Positions 26,536 to 34,767 of a DNA stretch of 64,000 nt are shown piece after piece. Every line of letters begins with the position of its first letter. Within the stretch, counting starts at the first letter, position 1. Below the pieces are notes generated by a model. That model searched no databases. It was not told the DNA's origin and was given only the letters and a program-made list of their open reading frames with translations. The DNA is from Pontibacillus yanchengensis Y32 (GTDB taxonomy: Bacteria > Bacillota > Bacilli > Bacillales > BH030062): assembly GCF_000770635.1 (NCBI RefSeq), contig NZ_AVBF01000014.1, positions 1 to 64,000 on the forward strand, read 5' to 3'. Made by a program: the position numbers and the translations under genes.

Positions 26536-27597
26536 TTATGCTTGATAAATTCCTAATTCCTTACCCCAGGTAGAGATTTTTTCTAAATGATAAGGTAAAA
26601 GTTCGCCCTTTCGACCATCAAAAATACGTCTGAGTTGAGTGTGTAATCCTTTTTCTAGCGTTCTTTGTAGGTACGCCATTTTATATAGTTTTAGTGGGTC
26701 TGTTTGAAATGTTATGCCATGACTGTTCATTTCCTTCACATACGTATCAATACATTGTTTTCGAATTGCATCTGCATCTGCTTGCCAATCTTTCCGAAAT
26801 CCTAACAACAATTCTACTAATACCACCATGTCAAACCAGACTGGACCAATCTTTGCTGCTTCCCAATCAATGAACTGAATATCCCATGGTTCTTTTTTGG
26901 AAACATCATGCGTGCATATATTCTGCATATGGAGGTCACCATGAGTTAGCGCCACCCCACCATGACACAATTCATCAAACATAAATAATTCTTTTTTATA
27001 TATCGTTAAAAGCGAATCAGCATGAGGAGCAAGTAATGAGATTAACTGATCATCTTGTAACGATCTTTCTATAAAGCTTACGGTTTTCTTACTGTATTTC
27101 CTTCGTTCTTTTGCCATAGTGGCAGAATAGTAAACAGGTAGATTCCAAGAAGATAGGTGGTGACTAGAGTCTTGGGATAGTTGGTACGTATGGGCATGGA
27201 GTTGTGCTACAGCGGGAATGATGTAGTCTAAATGAGACGGGGAGAAGGAGGTTCTCCCTCTAACCTGTTGGACAAACTCCATAAACACCCATGTCTCATC
27301 TCCTTGTTTATGAATCAGGTACACTTGTGGCAAAAAATCTGCAAGGTAATCTTGCGCTTGACGGTAGATAGCAAGCTCTACTTCATTTTTGTATTTAGCA
27401 TGACTATACACTTTTAAAATAATGGGGATGCTTCTTTGTTTTCCCACAAGCGTCATTGAATAGATACTACTTCTTGAAGTGGATTTCAGACAAGTGATAG
27501 ACGAATCAACGATAACCTCCTCATTAAAAGAAGAAGTAAGCTTTGACTCGATAGTTGTTTGTTTTATTTGTTCCGCTAAACGTTTCGACTGATCCAT
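26536..27597 (-). CDS. APH-like kinase (phosphotransferase family)
   Basis: This is a 353-residue protein with a kinase-like fold. The Brenner motif THGDLHMQN (catalytic Asp at about 221) and a DFG-like IDWE (about 243-246) are intact, so activity is expected. Fold relatives include aminoglycoside and choline kinases and the CotS/YtaA spore-coat proteins, which also lie beside GT4 genes. Here it is the fourth gene of the operon and may phosphorylate the sugar product. The ATG at 27597 follows AAAGGAGTGATAG; the ORF from 27636 overlaps the preceding gene without a site. Confidence 0.8.
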   Translation of the reverse strand: MDQSKRLAEQIKQTTIESKLTSSFNEEVIVDSSITCLKSTSRSSIYSMTLVGKQRSIPIILKVYSHAKYKNEVELAIYRQAQDYLADFLPQVYLIHKQGDETWVFMEFVQQVRGRTSFSPSHLDYIIPAVAQLHAHTYQLSQDSSHHLSSWNLPVYYSATMAKERRKYSKKTVSFIERSLQDDQLISLLAPHADSLLTIYKKELFMFDELCHGGVALTHGDLHMQNICTHDVSKKEPWDIQFIDWEAAKIGPVWFDMVVLVELLLGFRKDWQADADAIRKQCIDTYVKEMNSHGITFQTDPLKLYKMAYLQRTLEKGLHTQLRRIFDGRKGELLPYHLEKISTWGKELGIYQA

Positions 27598-27602
27598 ATC
27601 TA

Positions 27603-28778
27603 TCACTCCTTTCTTCTTTTTCTCCAAGCTTTCCATAAATGGGAGATAGAACTTCGAACAAATGGCATTACATCGTCTTTTGCGAGTAGTGCAAATACCT
27701 TCTCCCCTTTAAGCCCTCTTAAAAATTCAACGAAATTCATCTTCCCTTCTTTCCTTTTTTCAAGGTAAGTGAGAAAATAACGCACTAAATAAATCCACTT
27801 GATTCCTTCTTTGAAGTCATTAGTGGCGGTGAACTTTTGTTTAGTCAGATATAAATAATACAAGTACGCAAAATCAATAGCTGCCGCTCCTGTTAAACTA
27901 TGCGTTAACCAAAAACGTGGGTTTATCTCAATAAACTTAAACACACCATCTCTTGGGTCTCTTTTAAATTCAGCCATAGCAATCCCTTTCAATTGAAGTT
28001 TTTGAAAAAACGGTAAACCAAGTGTATATAACTCTGGTACTTTACGACTTTCAATATGAGCACCTGTCCCAAATTCAGCCGGAAATTGATGATTTTTTTG
28101 AAGAGTAAAGGAAGCCAATAATTTCATATCTTCCCCATAGAAGGTAGCTAATTTATAAAAACAACGATTATCACCAGGAATCTCTTCTTGAATAACCACT
28201 TCTCCAATAGATTGATAGTACTCATAATCTTTCATTAATTGTGCTGCATCCTCTACCCGTATTGCCTTTTTGTTTAATTTTGTACGGAATTGATAGCCAT
28301 GGGAGGGTTTTAATATACAAGGGAACTGGATTTCACTAATGACCTCTTGTAATTGGCTTATATCTTCAAGAAAGAATGTCTTCGGAGTGGGAATTTGATG
28401 TTCAACAGCTAATTTATAGGTTTCCTTCTTATCTAGTAATGTTTCAATCATTTCTGGTTCTGGAATAAGAAACAAAAAGTAAGGCCTTAACTGCTCTCGA
28501 TAGCGGGATTGAAAAGAAACGTAATCATCAGACCCTACATAAAGGACTGGCTTTTTAGGTAAACCTTTTGCTATTGTTACTAAAAAATGAAGAAGTTTGT
28601 TAGGTTCCGTTATAGGGTTTGGACATATATCACACTCGGCTAGTCTCGATTTCCCTTTTCTATAAGACCCCTCTGTATCATAGGCATACACATCAATCCC
28701 TTTTCTTGCTAAACTACGAATGATTCCTATTCCATTAGCACTCAGATCCAAGACTACTGCTGGATGGTCATGGTTCAT
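27603..28778 (-). CDS. ATP-grasp carboxylate-amine ligase
   Basis: This 391-residue protein has the preATP-grasp Rossmann part (VVLDLSANGIGIIRSL) and the ATP-grasp fold with ILKPSHGYQF (nucleotide lysine) and the metal-binding FIEINPRFW. Such enzymes form an acyl-phosphate and join it to an amine. In this operon the natural amine would be the one freed by the PIG-L deacetylase. It overlaps the upstream GT4 gene by 4 bases (ATGA) and ends 5 bases before the kinase. D-aspartate-ligase-like enzymes are the closest remembered group. Confidence 0.82.
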   Translation of the reverse strand: MNHDHPAVVLDLSANGIGIIRSLARKGIDVYAYDTEGSYRKGKSRLAECDICPNPITEPNKLLHFLVTIAKGLPKKPVLYVGSDDYVSFQSRYREQLRPYFLFLIPEPEMIETLLDKKETYKLAVEHQIPTPKTFFLEDISQLQEVISEIQFPCILKPSHGYQFRTKLNKKAIRVEDAAQLMKDYEYYQSIGEVVIQEEIPGDNRCFYKLATFYGEDMKLLASFTLQKNHQFPAEFGTGAHIESRKVPELYTLGLPFFQKLQLKGIAMAEFKRDPRDGVFKFIEINPRFWLTHSLTGAAAIDFAYLYYLYLTKQKFTATNDFKEGIKWIYLVRYFLTYLEKRKEGKMNFVEFLRGLKGEKVFALLAKDDVMPFVRSSISHLWKAWRKRRKE

Positions 28779-30076
28779 TTGATATCTCCCCCAACATGCT
28801 TCCCATAACGATTTTCAATATCATAGATCATTCGTTCTCTAGAAAAGTGTTGTTTCGCATACTGATAAGCAGCCTTTGCCATCTTTTCTCGTTCATGAGG
28901 TTGCTGAATGAACTGTTTTAAAGCATTAGACAATGCTTTCACATCACCTGGTTCTACAAGAAGTCCTGTCTCGCCATGAATAATCATCTCAGGAATACTT
29001 CCACTAGTAGTTGATAGTATTGCTACCTTACTATGCATCGCTTCCATAATACTTACCGGCAATGTATCATTTAATGTTGGCAACACAAAGATATCGGTTC
29101 TACCTAATAAATCAGGGATGTCTTCCCTTTTCCCTAAGAATGTAACATTGGATAGTTTGCTCTCTTTCACTTGATTCTCTAATTGTGATCGCATCTCTCC
29201 ATCACCCACAATTAGCACTTCAACATTATCTAATGAGTCTTTGATTAATGATAAGGCTTTAAAAAATACAGAGTGCCCTTTTCTAGGTCCAAGTCGTGAA
29301 ATAATGGTTATCGTAAGTTTGTTGGAATTGCTTTTATCCCGTTTCGCTGCTGTGACATTAAATTGAATACCAGTAGGGATCGTTATCATCTTTTCGTTAC
29401 GAGCACCTAATGCCATAAGGGGTTTACGAAAAGAATCTCCTAAAATAATGATTTCGTTAGAATATTGGATCGCCTTTTTTTCCATATGAGTATAATAGAC
29501 TTCTTCTATCGAGCCCTTCTCAATTCGATTAAACCTCAGTCGGTTGCTCGTAAACATACCATGAGGTGTGTAAAATACCGGTTTCTTCTTCCCTATCAAT
29601 CGACCCAGTACATTTGCGGTAAATACATCCTGAGCATGGTACACATCATAAGAGCCAATATTCTTATGCTTGGCGAGCATATGCTCATATATGAATAGTA
29701 GCCTTGCATGCTGGAGGATCTTTTTACTTATTGTTTTGTATCGTTTTCTAAACAAACGATTTAATGCAGACTCAACTTCCTTCTTTAACGAAGCCACTAC
29801 TGAAGTTGGAAATTGATTAGGTGAAATAACATCTACCTCATGCCCTTCTTCCTGTAATCCATCACGTAAATTAGAGATATAATTTGATAAACCTCCCGTA
29901 TGAGGGAAGTCCCAGAAAGTGGCGATTAGTATCGATAAGTTCTTCTTGGACTTTTTCTTTTTTTGGTGCTTTATCTTTGGGGCATGAGGTATTTCTGGTA
30001 TTGGGGAGGATACTCCATAATAATCATCCATTATCTTGATGACATCTGAGTGAGGTAGAATTTCGTTTGCCTTCAT
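28775..30076 (-). CDS. GT4 glycosyltransferase, first of the cluster
   Basis: This is a 433-residue GT-B glycosyltransferase with an N-terminal extension that is basic (KIKHQKKKKSKK near residues 33-44), then TGGLSNYISNL, YHAQDVFTA, FYTPHGMFTSNR and GPRKGHSVFFKAL. The EX7E motif reads DTLPVSIME, again with Asp first. It is clearly paralogous to 25231-26520. The ATG at 30076 overlaps the deacetylase stop (ATGA) and has AAGGAGG 8 bases before it; the GTG at 30082 is less likely. The two paralogues could add successive sugars. Confidence 0.85.
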   Translation of the reverse strand: MKANEILPHSDVIKIMDDYYGVSSPIPEIPHAPKIKHQKKKKSKKNLSILIATFWDFPHTGGLSNYISNLRDGLQEEGHEVDVISPNQFPTSVVASLKKEVESALNRLFRKRYKTISKKILQHARLLFIYEHMLAKHKNIGSYDVYHAQDVFTANVLGRLIGKKKPVFYTPHGMFTSNRLRFNRIEKGSIEEVYYTHMEKKAIQYSNEIIILGDSFRKPLMALGARNEKMITIPTGIQFNVTAAKRDKSNSNKLTITIISRLGPRKGHSVFFKALSLIKDSLDNVEVLIVGDGEMRSQLENQVKESKLSNVTFLGKREDIPDLLGRTDIFVLPTLNDTLPVSIMEAMHSKVAILSTTSGSIPEMIIHGETGLLVEPGDVKALSNALKQFIQQPHEREKMAKAAYQYAKQHFSRERMIYDIENRYGKHVGGDIK

Positions 30077-30729
30077 AACCACACCCTCCTTATCACTTCA
30101 AATGCTTCAGCGTAGGAAACCCCTACTGTCATCCCTCGTACTCGTGCTAAATACTTTACACCCTCATAAGACCTGGGATGAGGGAAGTTTCTCATCTCTA
30201 CCTCGTAGCTTTCTAAAGCTTTGATTTTATCATCAATAGTATCAGTGATATTTACAAAATAATTGGGTTTAAATGTTTTATCATTGGTTTGAATATTCCA
30301 TTCACTTGAAGAAACAGTTTCAAAAGTTATTAGTTCTATAGGAGGTTGGTCAGGTAGAGGGCGCACTGCAGTTAACACCGCTTCAAACACCTGTTGATGA
30401 TCTCGATTTACATCTCCATAATGATGAGTGAAAATGGTTTGAGGTTGGTAATGATTTATTAGTAATTCGATCTCTTTTGTAAGTGTATGGAGAGGTAATT
30501 GTTCAAGCTTTAAATTTTCATATTCTAGGAATTTGACTTCCTTGATACCTATTTCCTTGTTTGCCTGATGTATAGTTTGCTTCATATTAGCTTCTTCTTC
30601 TTTTCTACCTTTAGCTACAATAACGGAAATGACGGTAGAGCCTTCATTCATTAGTTTCTTTAATGTTCCTGCTACTCCTAACAGTTCATCATCAGGATGT
30701 GCAGCAATGACAAGTACAGATTTTGTCAT
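30073..30729 (-). CDS. PIG-L (LmbE) family deacetylase
   Basis: This is a 219-residue zinc-dependent de-N-acetylase with AHPDDE (residues 10-15) and HHYGDVNRDHQ (about 102-112) providing the metal ligands. The family removes acetyl from GlcNAc conjugates, as BshB does in bacillithiol and MshB in mycothiol synthesis. It is the first gene of the six-gene operon. AAAGGTGTGAACG precedes the ATG at 30729; the ORF start at 30813 has no site. It is not likely to be the housekeeping BshB, since no bshA or malate-linked gene is nearby, but that cannot be excluded. Confidence 0.88.
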   Translation of the reverse strand: MTKSVLVIAAHPDDELLGVAGTLKKLMNEGSTVISVIVAKGRKEEEANMKQTIHQANKEIGIKEVKFLEYENLKLEQLPLHTLTKEIELLINHYQPQTIFTHHYGDVNRDHQQVFEAVLTAVRPLPDQPPIELITFETVSSSEWNIQTNDKTFKPNYFVNITDTIDDKIKALESYEVEMRNFPHPRSYEGVKYLARVRGMTVGVSYAEAFEVIRRVWL

Positions 30730-30901
30730 ATCGTTCACACCTTTTAATAAGCTTTCTTTTATCCTATTAGCACTAGGTAGAATAAGGCACTGCTCATACC
30801 TAGTCCCAACCATCCAATTTTACATTTTTCTGATTTGCTTCTCATGAAGAAATACGCTTCAATAGATAAAGAAGAGATTATAGAAGTTAGGACTGATTAC
30901 A

Positions 30902-31492
30902 ATTACAACAATATGCCTCGTACGACACGGAGAAACCGATTGGAATAAACATAAACGCTTACAAGGACAAGAGGATATTCCTTTAAATGAATTAGGAATA
31001 GAACAAGCTAAAGAATGTGGAGAGCATCTCAAAACCGAACAGTGGGACATGATTATTTCTAGCCCTTTATCCCGTGCGAAAAAAACAGCTGAAATCATTC
31101 AAACATACATGGAAACTCCTTTGGATATTATCGAGATGGACGCGTTTAAGGAACGCTCATTTGGTAAAGGCTCAGGCTTATACTTCCATGAGATTCAATC
31201 GCTCTATCCAGATCGTAATTACCCAGGTATGGAATCTTGGGAAGCTTTCAAAACACGCATCTTTCAAGGACTCCACCAGGTTCATCAAGAGTACCCCAAT
31301 CAAAAAATTCTACTTGTAGCACATGGAGCAGTGATCAATGGGATTTTATCTGTATTATCAAATGGAGAGATTGGCTCGGGTAAAACGAAACTAATTAACG
31401 CATGTATTACAAATATTGAGCGTTTGGAAGATTCATGGAAAGTAACCAATTACAATGAAACTAGTCACCTTTCCTCCTTCACCCAACATTAA
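30902..31492 (+). CDS. Histidine phosphatase family protein (YhfR-like), apparent ATT start
   Basis: This 196-residue phosphatase has the catalytic RHG motif within TTICLVRHGETDWN, then SPLSRAKKTAEII, KERSFG and LLVAHGAVINGIL with the second histidine. It matches Bacillus YhfR along its whole length. The first in-frame ATG (31049) would delete the catalytic motif. A TAG at 30881 limits the frame, and within it only CTG (30893), ATT (30896) and ATT (30902) are available; the last gives the family's usual N-terminus with TTAGGA 9 bases upstream. Either a rare ATT start or a damaged start codon is implied. Substrate unknown; broad specificity is usual. Confidence 0.8.
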   Translation: MTTICLVRHGETDWNKHKRLQGQEDIPLNELGIEQAKECGEHLKTEQWDMIISSPLSRAKKTAEIIQTYMETPLDIIEMDAFKERSFGKGSGLYFHEIQSLYPDRNYPGMESWEAFKTRIFQGLHQVHQEYPNQKILLVAHGAVINGILSVLSNGEIGSGKTKLINACITNIERLEDSWKVTNYNETSHLSSFTQH

Positions 31493-31583
31493 GGATGTAT
31501 GTACTTCACCTGTCATTTCAACTGCAAACGGCATGTGTGATACCATTGCATTAAATGAATGTTGAAAGGGGATTGGATTATAA

Positions 31584-31943
31584 ATGAATCAATTGTTATT
31601 TATTCAAACTGGAATGGGTGTTGATGTTCACGGACAGAACATAACCAAAGCAGCAGAACGTGCCATTAAAAATGCTATTCACACCAATTCTATGCCAGGT
31701 ATTCGTTATAGCCTTCCAGAACAGTCCTTAGATAATATGGTAGTCAATATTAAGCTAGCCGTACCTACTGATCAAGAAAAGGTAGATCACGAAGTTATTA
31801 AACAATGCATTCCTTATGGAAACGTCTCTGTTGTAATCATGGATGGAGGTATGCTTACTACTAGTGGTATTGAGTTACCTGATAAAGAAGACAAAAATGA
31901 CCTAATGTATATGGTGAATGCATCCGTAGAAGTTGGATATTAA
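31584..31943 (+). CDS. Lin0512 family protein
   Basis: This is a 119-residue protein matching the Lin0512 family: FIQTGMGVDVHGQ at the N-terminus, a DNMVVNIKLAVP strand and VSVVIMDGGML near the end. The function is unknown; members are small, soluble and often annotated only by family. GAAAGGGGATTGG precedes the ATG. Alone in its transcript as far as can be seen. Confidence 0.8.
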   Translation: MNQLLFIQTGMGVDVHGQNITKAAERAIKNAIHTNSMPGIRYSLPEQSLDNMVVNIKLAVPTDQEKVDHEVIKQCIPYGNVSVVIMDGGMLTTSGIELPDKEDKNDLMYMVNASVEVGY

Positions 31944-32089
31944 TGGATTAGTTATTCTGGTATTTGGAGTCTTCTTTAAATAAAACCTTAAACAGTACGA
32001 TGTAGAAACAACTTCCATTTTTCCATTTTATAGTAATCTGTTTGTGATATAATGATGTTGAAAAAGTACACAAAGGAAAGGTTGGTTCC

Positions 32090-32710
32090 ATGTTTAAAAA
32101 GGTTGCTTCTGATGCACTCGGTCTTAGTGATGTAGGAAAAGTTATTCAACGAGAAGATTTTGATAAGGTTGATGCAGATGATTATGTAATGCATGAGGAT
32201 GGCGAAACCATTTACTTCCTTATTATGTCCCAATCTGATGAATATTGCTTCACGAATAAAGCGCTCATTCACCTTGATGGGACAAGTGCTACAAGCAAAA
32301 AACGCATCCTTAAGCGGTACGATTATTACAAGAACACAATTAAGAATGTCGCCCTTGAAACAGCCGGCACTGTCGACTTAGACGTAGAAATCAAATTCAC
32401 ATTGGGAAATGAACATTTCTCGATTGATGTTAACAAAAAGAACCTTGAGGAACTAAAAGACTTGTACAAAGCATTACTTAAAATCTCTGAGATCTCGCAA
32501 GAAAATGACACCTATATGAATTTCACAAAACAAAGCTTAGATTATGCAAGCAATGCACTAAGTCAAAACCATACGCATGGAAATGACACTAAGGTCTTTG
32601 AAGAATTTAAGCAAATCAATCAACATGCCTTTAATTGGCTAGCAGAAAGTAAAGAAAAGTACACGCAAAAAGATTTTGGTGCTATATTTGAGCGTTATAT
32701 TAACAATTAA
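32090..32710 (+). CDS. Bacterial PH domain protein, YvbH-like
   Basis: This is a 206-residue protein. Residues about 1-125 form a bacterial PH domain (KVDADDYVMHEDGETIYFLI, TNKALIHLDGTSATSKKRIL), followed by a helical YvbH-like extension. Homologues form rings and are conserved in Bacillus, but their role is not known. AAAGGAAAGG precedes the ATG. A dispersed repeat and a terminator follow. Confidence 0.85.
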   Translation: MFKKVASDALGLSDVGKVIQREDFDKVDADDYVMHEDGETIYFLIMSQSDEYCFTNKALIHLDGTSATSKKRILKRYDYYKNTIKNVALETAGTVDLDVEIKFTLGNEHFSIDVNKKNLEELKDLYKALLKISEISQENDTYMNFTKQSLDYASNALSQNHTHGNDTKVFEEFKQINQHAFNWLAESKEKYTQKDFGAIFERYINN

Positions 32711-32724
32711 TCTAGTTAACGAAC

Positions 32725-32828
32725 AAAAGCGCAAGCGCCCGAATTCGCTGGGCGCTGAAGCTAGACGTGGCTACTTCACTTTTTTAGTTGTACCCAAGCA
32801 TTGAATTTTATAATTTCGCTATACAATA
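32725..32828 (+). repeat. Dispersed repeat, copy 5 (minimal core with tail)
   Basis: The ends AAAAGCGCAAGCGCCC and GCTGGGCGCTGAAGCTAGAC are joined with only about 5 bases between them, so the internal hairpins are missing. The tail of about 60 bases after it matches copy 1. The tail ends 2 bases before a terminator. Confidence 0.8.
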
Positions 32829-32830
32829 AT

Positions 32831-32868
32831 AAAAGGAGGCTATCTTCGTGATAGCCTCCTTTATTATT
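32831..32868. terminator. Bidirectional terminator
   Basis: GGAGGCTATC/GATAGCCTCC with loop TTCGT, extended by A/T pairs, lies between yvbH-like and peroxiredoxin genes that converge. Confidence 0.88.
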
Positions 32869-32888
32869 CAGGTTTTATATAACATTGG

Positions 32889-33545
32889 TTACACATCTTT
32901 CTTGGATATATACCAATCGATATACTCAATACCCTCTTCTTGCGCACGTTTAGCTGCTTCTTCTTGGGTTTTTGGTGGAGAAACAACTGCCTTATCCCCT
33001 TCTTGCCAGTTGGCAGGGGTAGAAACACCATGCTCATCCGTCGTTTGTAGAGCTTTCACCAAACGAAGAATTTCCTGCATATTTCTTCCTGTTGTAAGAG
33101 GATAGTAAATAATAGAGCGTATTTTTTGTTTATCATCAATAACAAATACAGCTCGACTTGTTTCAACTTGGCTCTCACCTGGCATAATCATCCCATATTT
33201 CATGGCAACTTGTTTATCTAAGTCAGCGATAACTGGAAATTCTATTTTGGTATCAAAATTCTCTTCAATGCTTCGAATCCAGGCAATATGAGAAGGCACA
33301 CTATCTACACTTAAACCTAATAATTCTGTGTTCAACTGTTTTAACTCTGGATAAATGTCCTGAAATCCAACGAATTCTGTGGTACATACTGGAGTGAAAT
33401 CAGATGGATGAGAGAACAAGACGACCCATTTACCTTTGTAATCTTCTAAATTAATATTCCCTTGGCTTGTCGCAGCACTAAACTGTGGTGCAGCATCTCC
33501 AATCCGTGGCATATTGACCTTTTGTTCTTCTGTATGTGTTTCCAT
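32889..33545 (-). CDS. 1-Cys peroxiredoxin (Prx6 type)
   Basis: This is a 218-residue thiol peroxidase with peroxidatic Cys54 in HPSDFTPVCTTE and the Prx6-type C-terminal arm (STPANWQEGDKAVVSPP). No resolving cysteine is seen, so it should need an external thiol such as bacillithiol. AAGGAGGTTGG precedes the ATG at 33545; the longer ORF to 33629 runs through that site. Monocistronic. Confidence 0.9.
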   Translation of the reverse strand: METHTEEQKVNMPRIGDAAPQFSAATSQGNINLEDYKGKWVVLFSHPSDFTPVCTTEFVGFQDIYPELKQLNTELLGLSVDSVPSHIAWIRSIEENFDTKIEFPVIADLDKQVAMKYGMIMPGESQVETSRAVFVIDDKQKIRSIIYYPLTTGRNMQEILRLVKALQTTDEHGVSTPANWQEGDKAVVSPPKTQEEAAKRAQEEGIEYIDWYISKKDV

Positions 33546-33670
33546 TATTCCAACCTCCTTGTAAAAATATCCATTAACACTGATACCACCTGAGGCATTT
33601 TTTAATCTTATTACATGTAAAATGATCAAAATTACTCAATTGCTTTTCATCTAACTTATTTATATAATTT

Positions 33671-33885
33671 TTGGCTCGGAGTGATCTGGGAGCTTTGCGA
33701 GCAAGTTTATGGATATAGGAGCAACTTTTGAAAAATAGGAGCATCTGCTGTTTTGGCTTCGTGCGGTGCCCCAGCCGCAGTGGGACTTGCGCTCAGACGT
33801 GAGCTAGCAGCCGTTGCGAGCGAGTTTTCGAAATTAGGAGCGAGAATTCAGATTTAGGAGCAACTTTTCCAAAATTGGAGCGACC
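33671..33885. repeat. Interrupted tandem array with 20-bp period (array 2)
   Basis: Units containing GGAGCAACTTTT recur with GGA ending at 33680, 33720, 33740, then 33839, 33859 and 33879, all on a 20-bp grid apart from a one-base slip. About 90 bases in the middle are GC-rich and carry the hairpin GCTCA-GACG-TGAGC. The unit matches that of array 1, and both arrays end near a GGCCA-N-TCCACC stretch. Confidence 0.7.
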
Positions 33886-33922
33886 CACCTCCACGGCCAA
33901 TGAATCCACCCTATAAATCATA

Positions 33923-33950
33923 CAAAAAACCCTATGATATTCATCATAGG
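33923..33950 (-). terminator. Terminator of the YetF-like gene
   Basis: CCTATGAT/ATCATAGG with loop ATTC is followed on the minus strand by six T. Confidence 0.82.
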
Positions 33951-33963
33951 ATAGTTACATACA

Positions 33964-34686
33964 TCAATGCTCTATTGGTGGAATTTGATCCATGGCTTGA
34001 TGCTTCTTGGAAACAATAAGGTTTTGATTTTGTGTAAATCCGACATAAAAGAGTAGTTCTGGATTAGGCTCACCTAGGGCGTTAAGTTGCTCAATCAGCC
34101 ATTCCTCCGTTTTATTTAACCACCCCAAGATATCATGTTGTATCTCACCATCTAAGATGACAGGCAACTCAAAGTTCTTGCCAGGTTTGTATATCGATAG
34201 GTCCTCGCGTAAGATAGACTCTTTGCTCGGGTGTAGTTTCAAACTCATTTTTCCATTCGCTTCAATAATAGCTATTTCTACATCTTCTGTATGAAATACA
34301 TTTTTCTCTCGGAGCATCTGTAACACATTATCAATGGAATAGTTAATTTTCTTCATATTCTCCATAACGAATTTGCCATTGTATATCACGACAATGGGTT
34401 CAAACGTTAATAACTTACCAACAGGTCGATGTTTTAGCTTCAGATAAATTATGATTTTCTGAAGAACAGCTATTCCTATCATTGCCACCACTGTATGAAT
34501 ATGATTGATTTCGGGGTCAGCAATATCAGCTCCTACTACGGAACCAAGCACTAAAATGACTAGGAAATCAAAAACTGGTAATTCTCCAATTGATCGTTTG
34601 CCCATAAACAAGCCAATTACAAGCATGAATGGAAGTATAGTAGCTATCCGAAAAATTACTTTCATTACATCCATTAAAACATCCAT
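33964..34686 (-). CDS. DUF421 (YetF/YcaP) membrane protein
   Basis: This is a 240-residue protein with three N-terminal helices (about 10-85), including the family signature FDFLVILVLGSVVG, followed by a soluble YetF-type domain (MLREKNVFHTEDVEIAIIEANG; DGEIQHDILGWLNKTEEWL). The family is linked to envelope or spore functions but not to a defined reaction. The ATG at 34686 follows AAAGAGGTGCACG; the ORF to 34743 is unsupported. Confidence 0.85.
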   Translation of the reverse strand: MDVLMDVMKVIFRIATILPFMLVIGLFMGKRSIGELPVFDFLVILVLGSVVGADIADPEINHIHTVVAMIGIAVLQKIIIYLKLKHRPVGKLLTFEPIVVIYNGKFVMENMKKINYSIDNVLQMLREKNVFHTEDVEIAIIEANGKMSLKLHPSKESILREDLSIYKPGKNFELPVILDGEIQHDILGWLNKTEEWLIEQLNALGEPNPELLFYVGFTQNQNLIVSKKHQAMDQIPPIEH

Positions 34687-34767
34687 ACCGTGCACCTCTT
34701 TAACTAATAAGCTTATAGACTCATCATTTCCTAAACAACACAATTTACTCTATCTGTACTGTTTTCA

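Noticed and set aside
27232-27417. 61-residue plus-strand ORF
   Set aside because: Antisense to the kinase gene whose motifs are intact.
30073-30729. Housekeeping BshB of bacillithiol synthesis
   Set aside because: PIG-L motifs alone do not separate BshB from related deacetylases; the neighbours here are a different ligase, a kinase and two GT4 enzymes, so the specific name was not given.
31049-31492. Histidine phosphatase starting at its first ATG
   Set aside because: It would lack the catalytic RHG motif that is encoded in frame just upstream.
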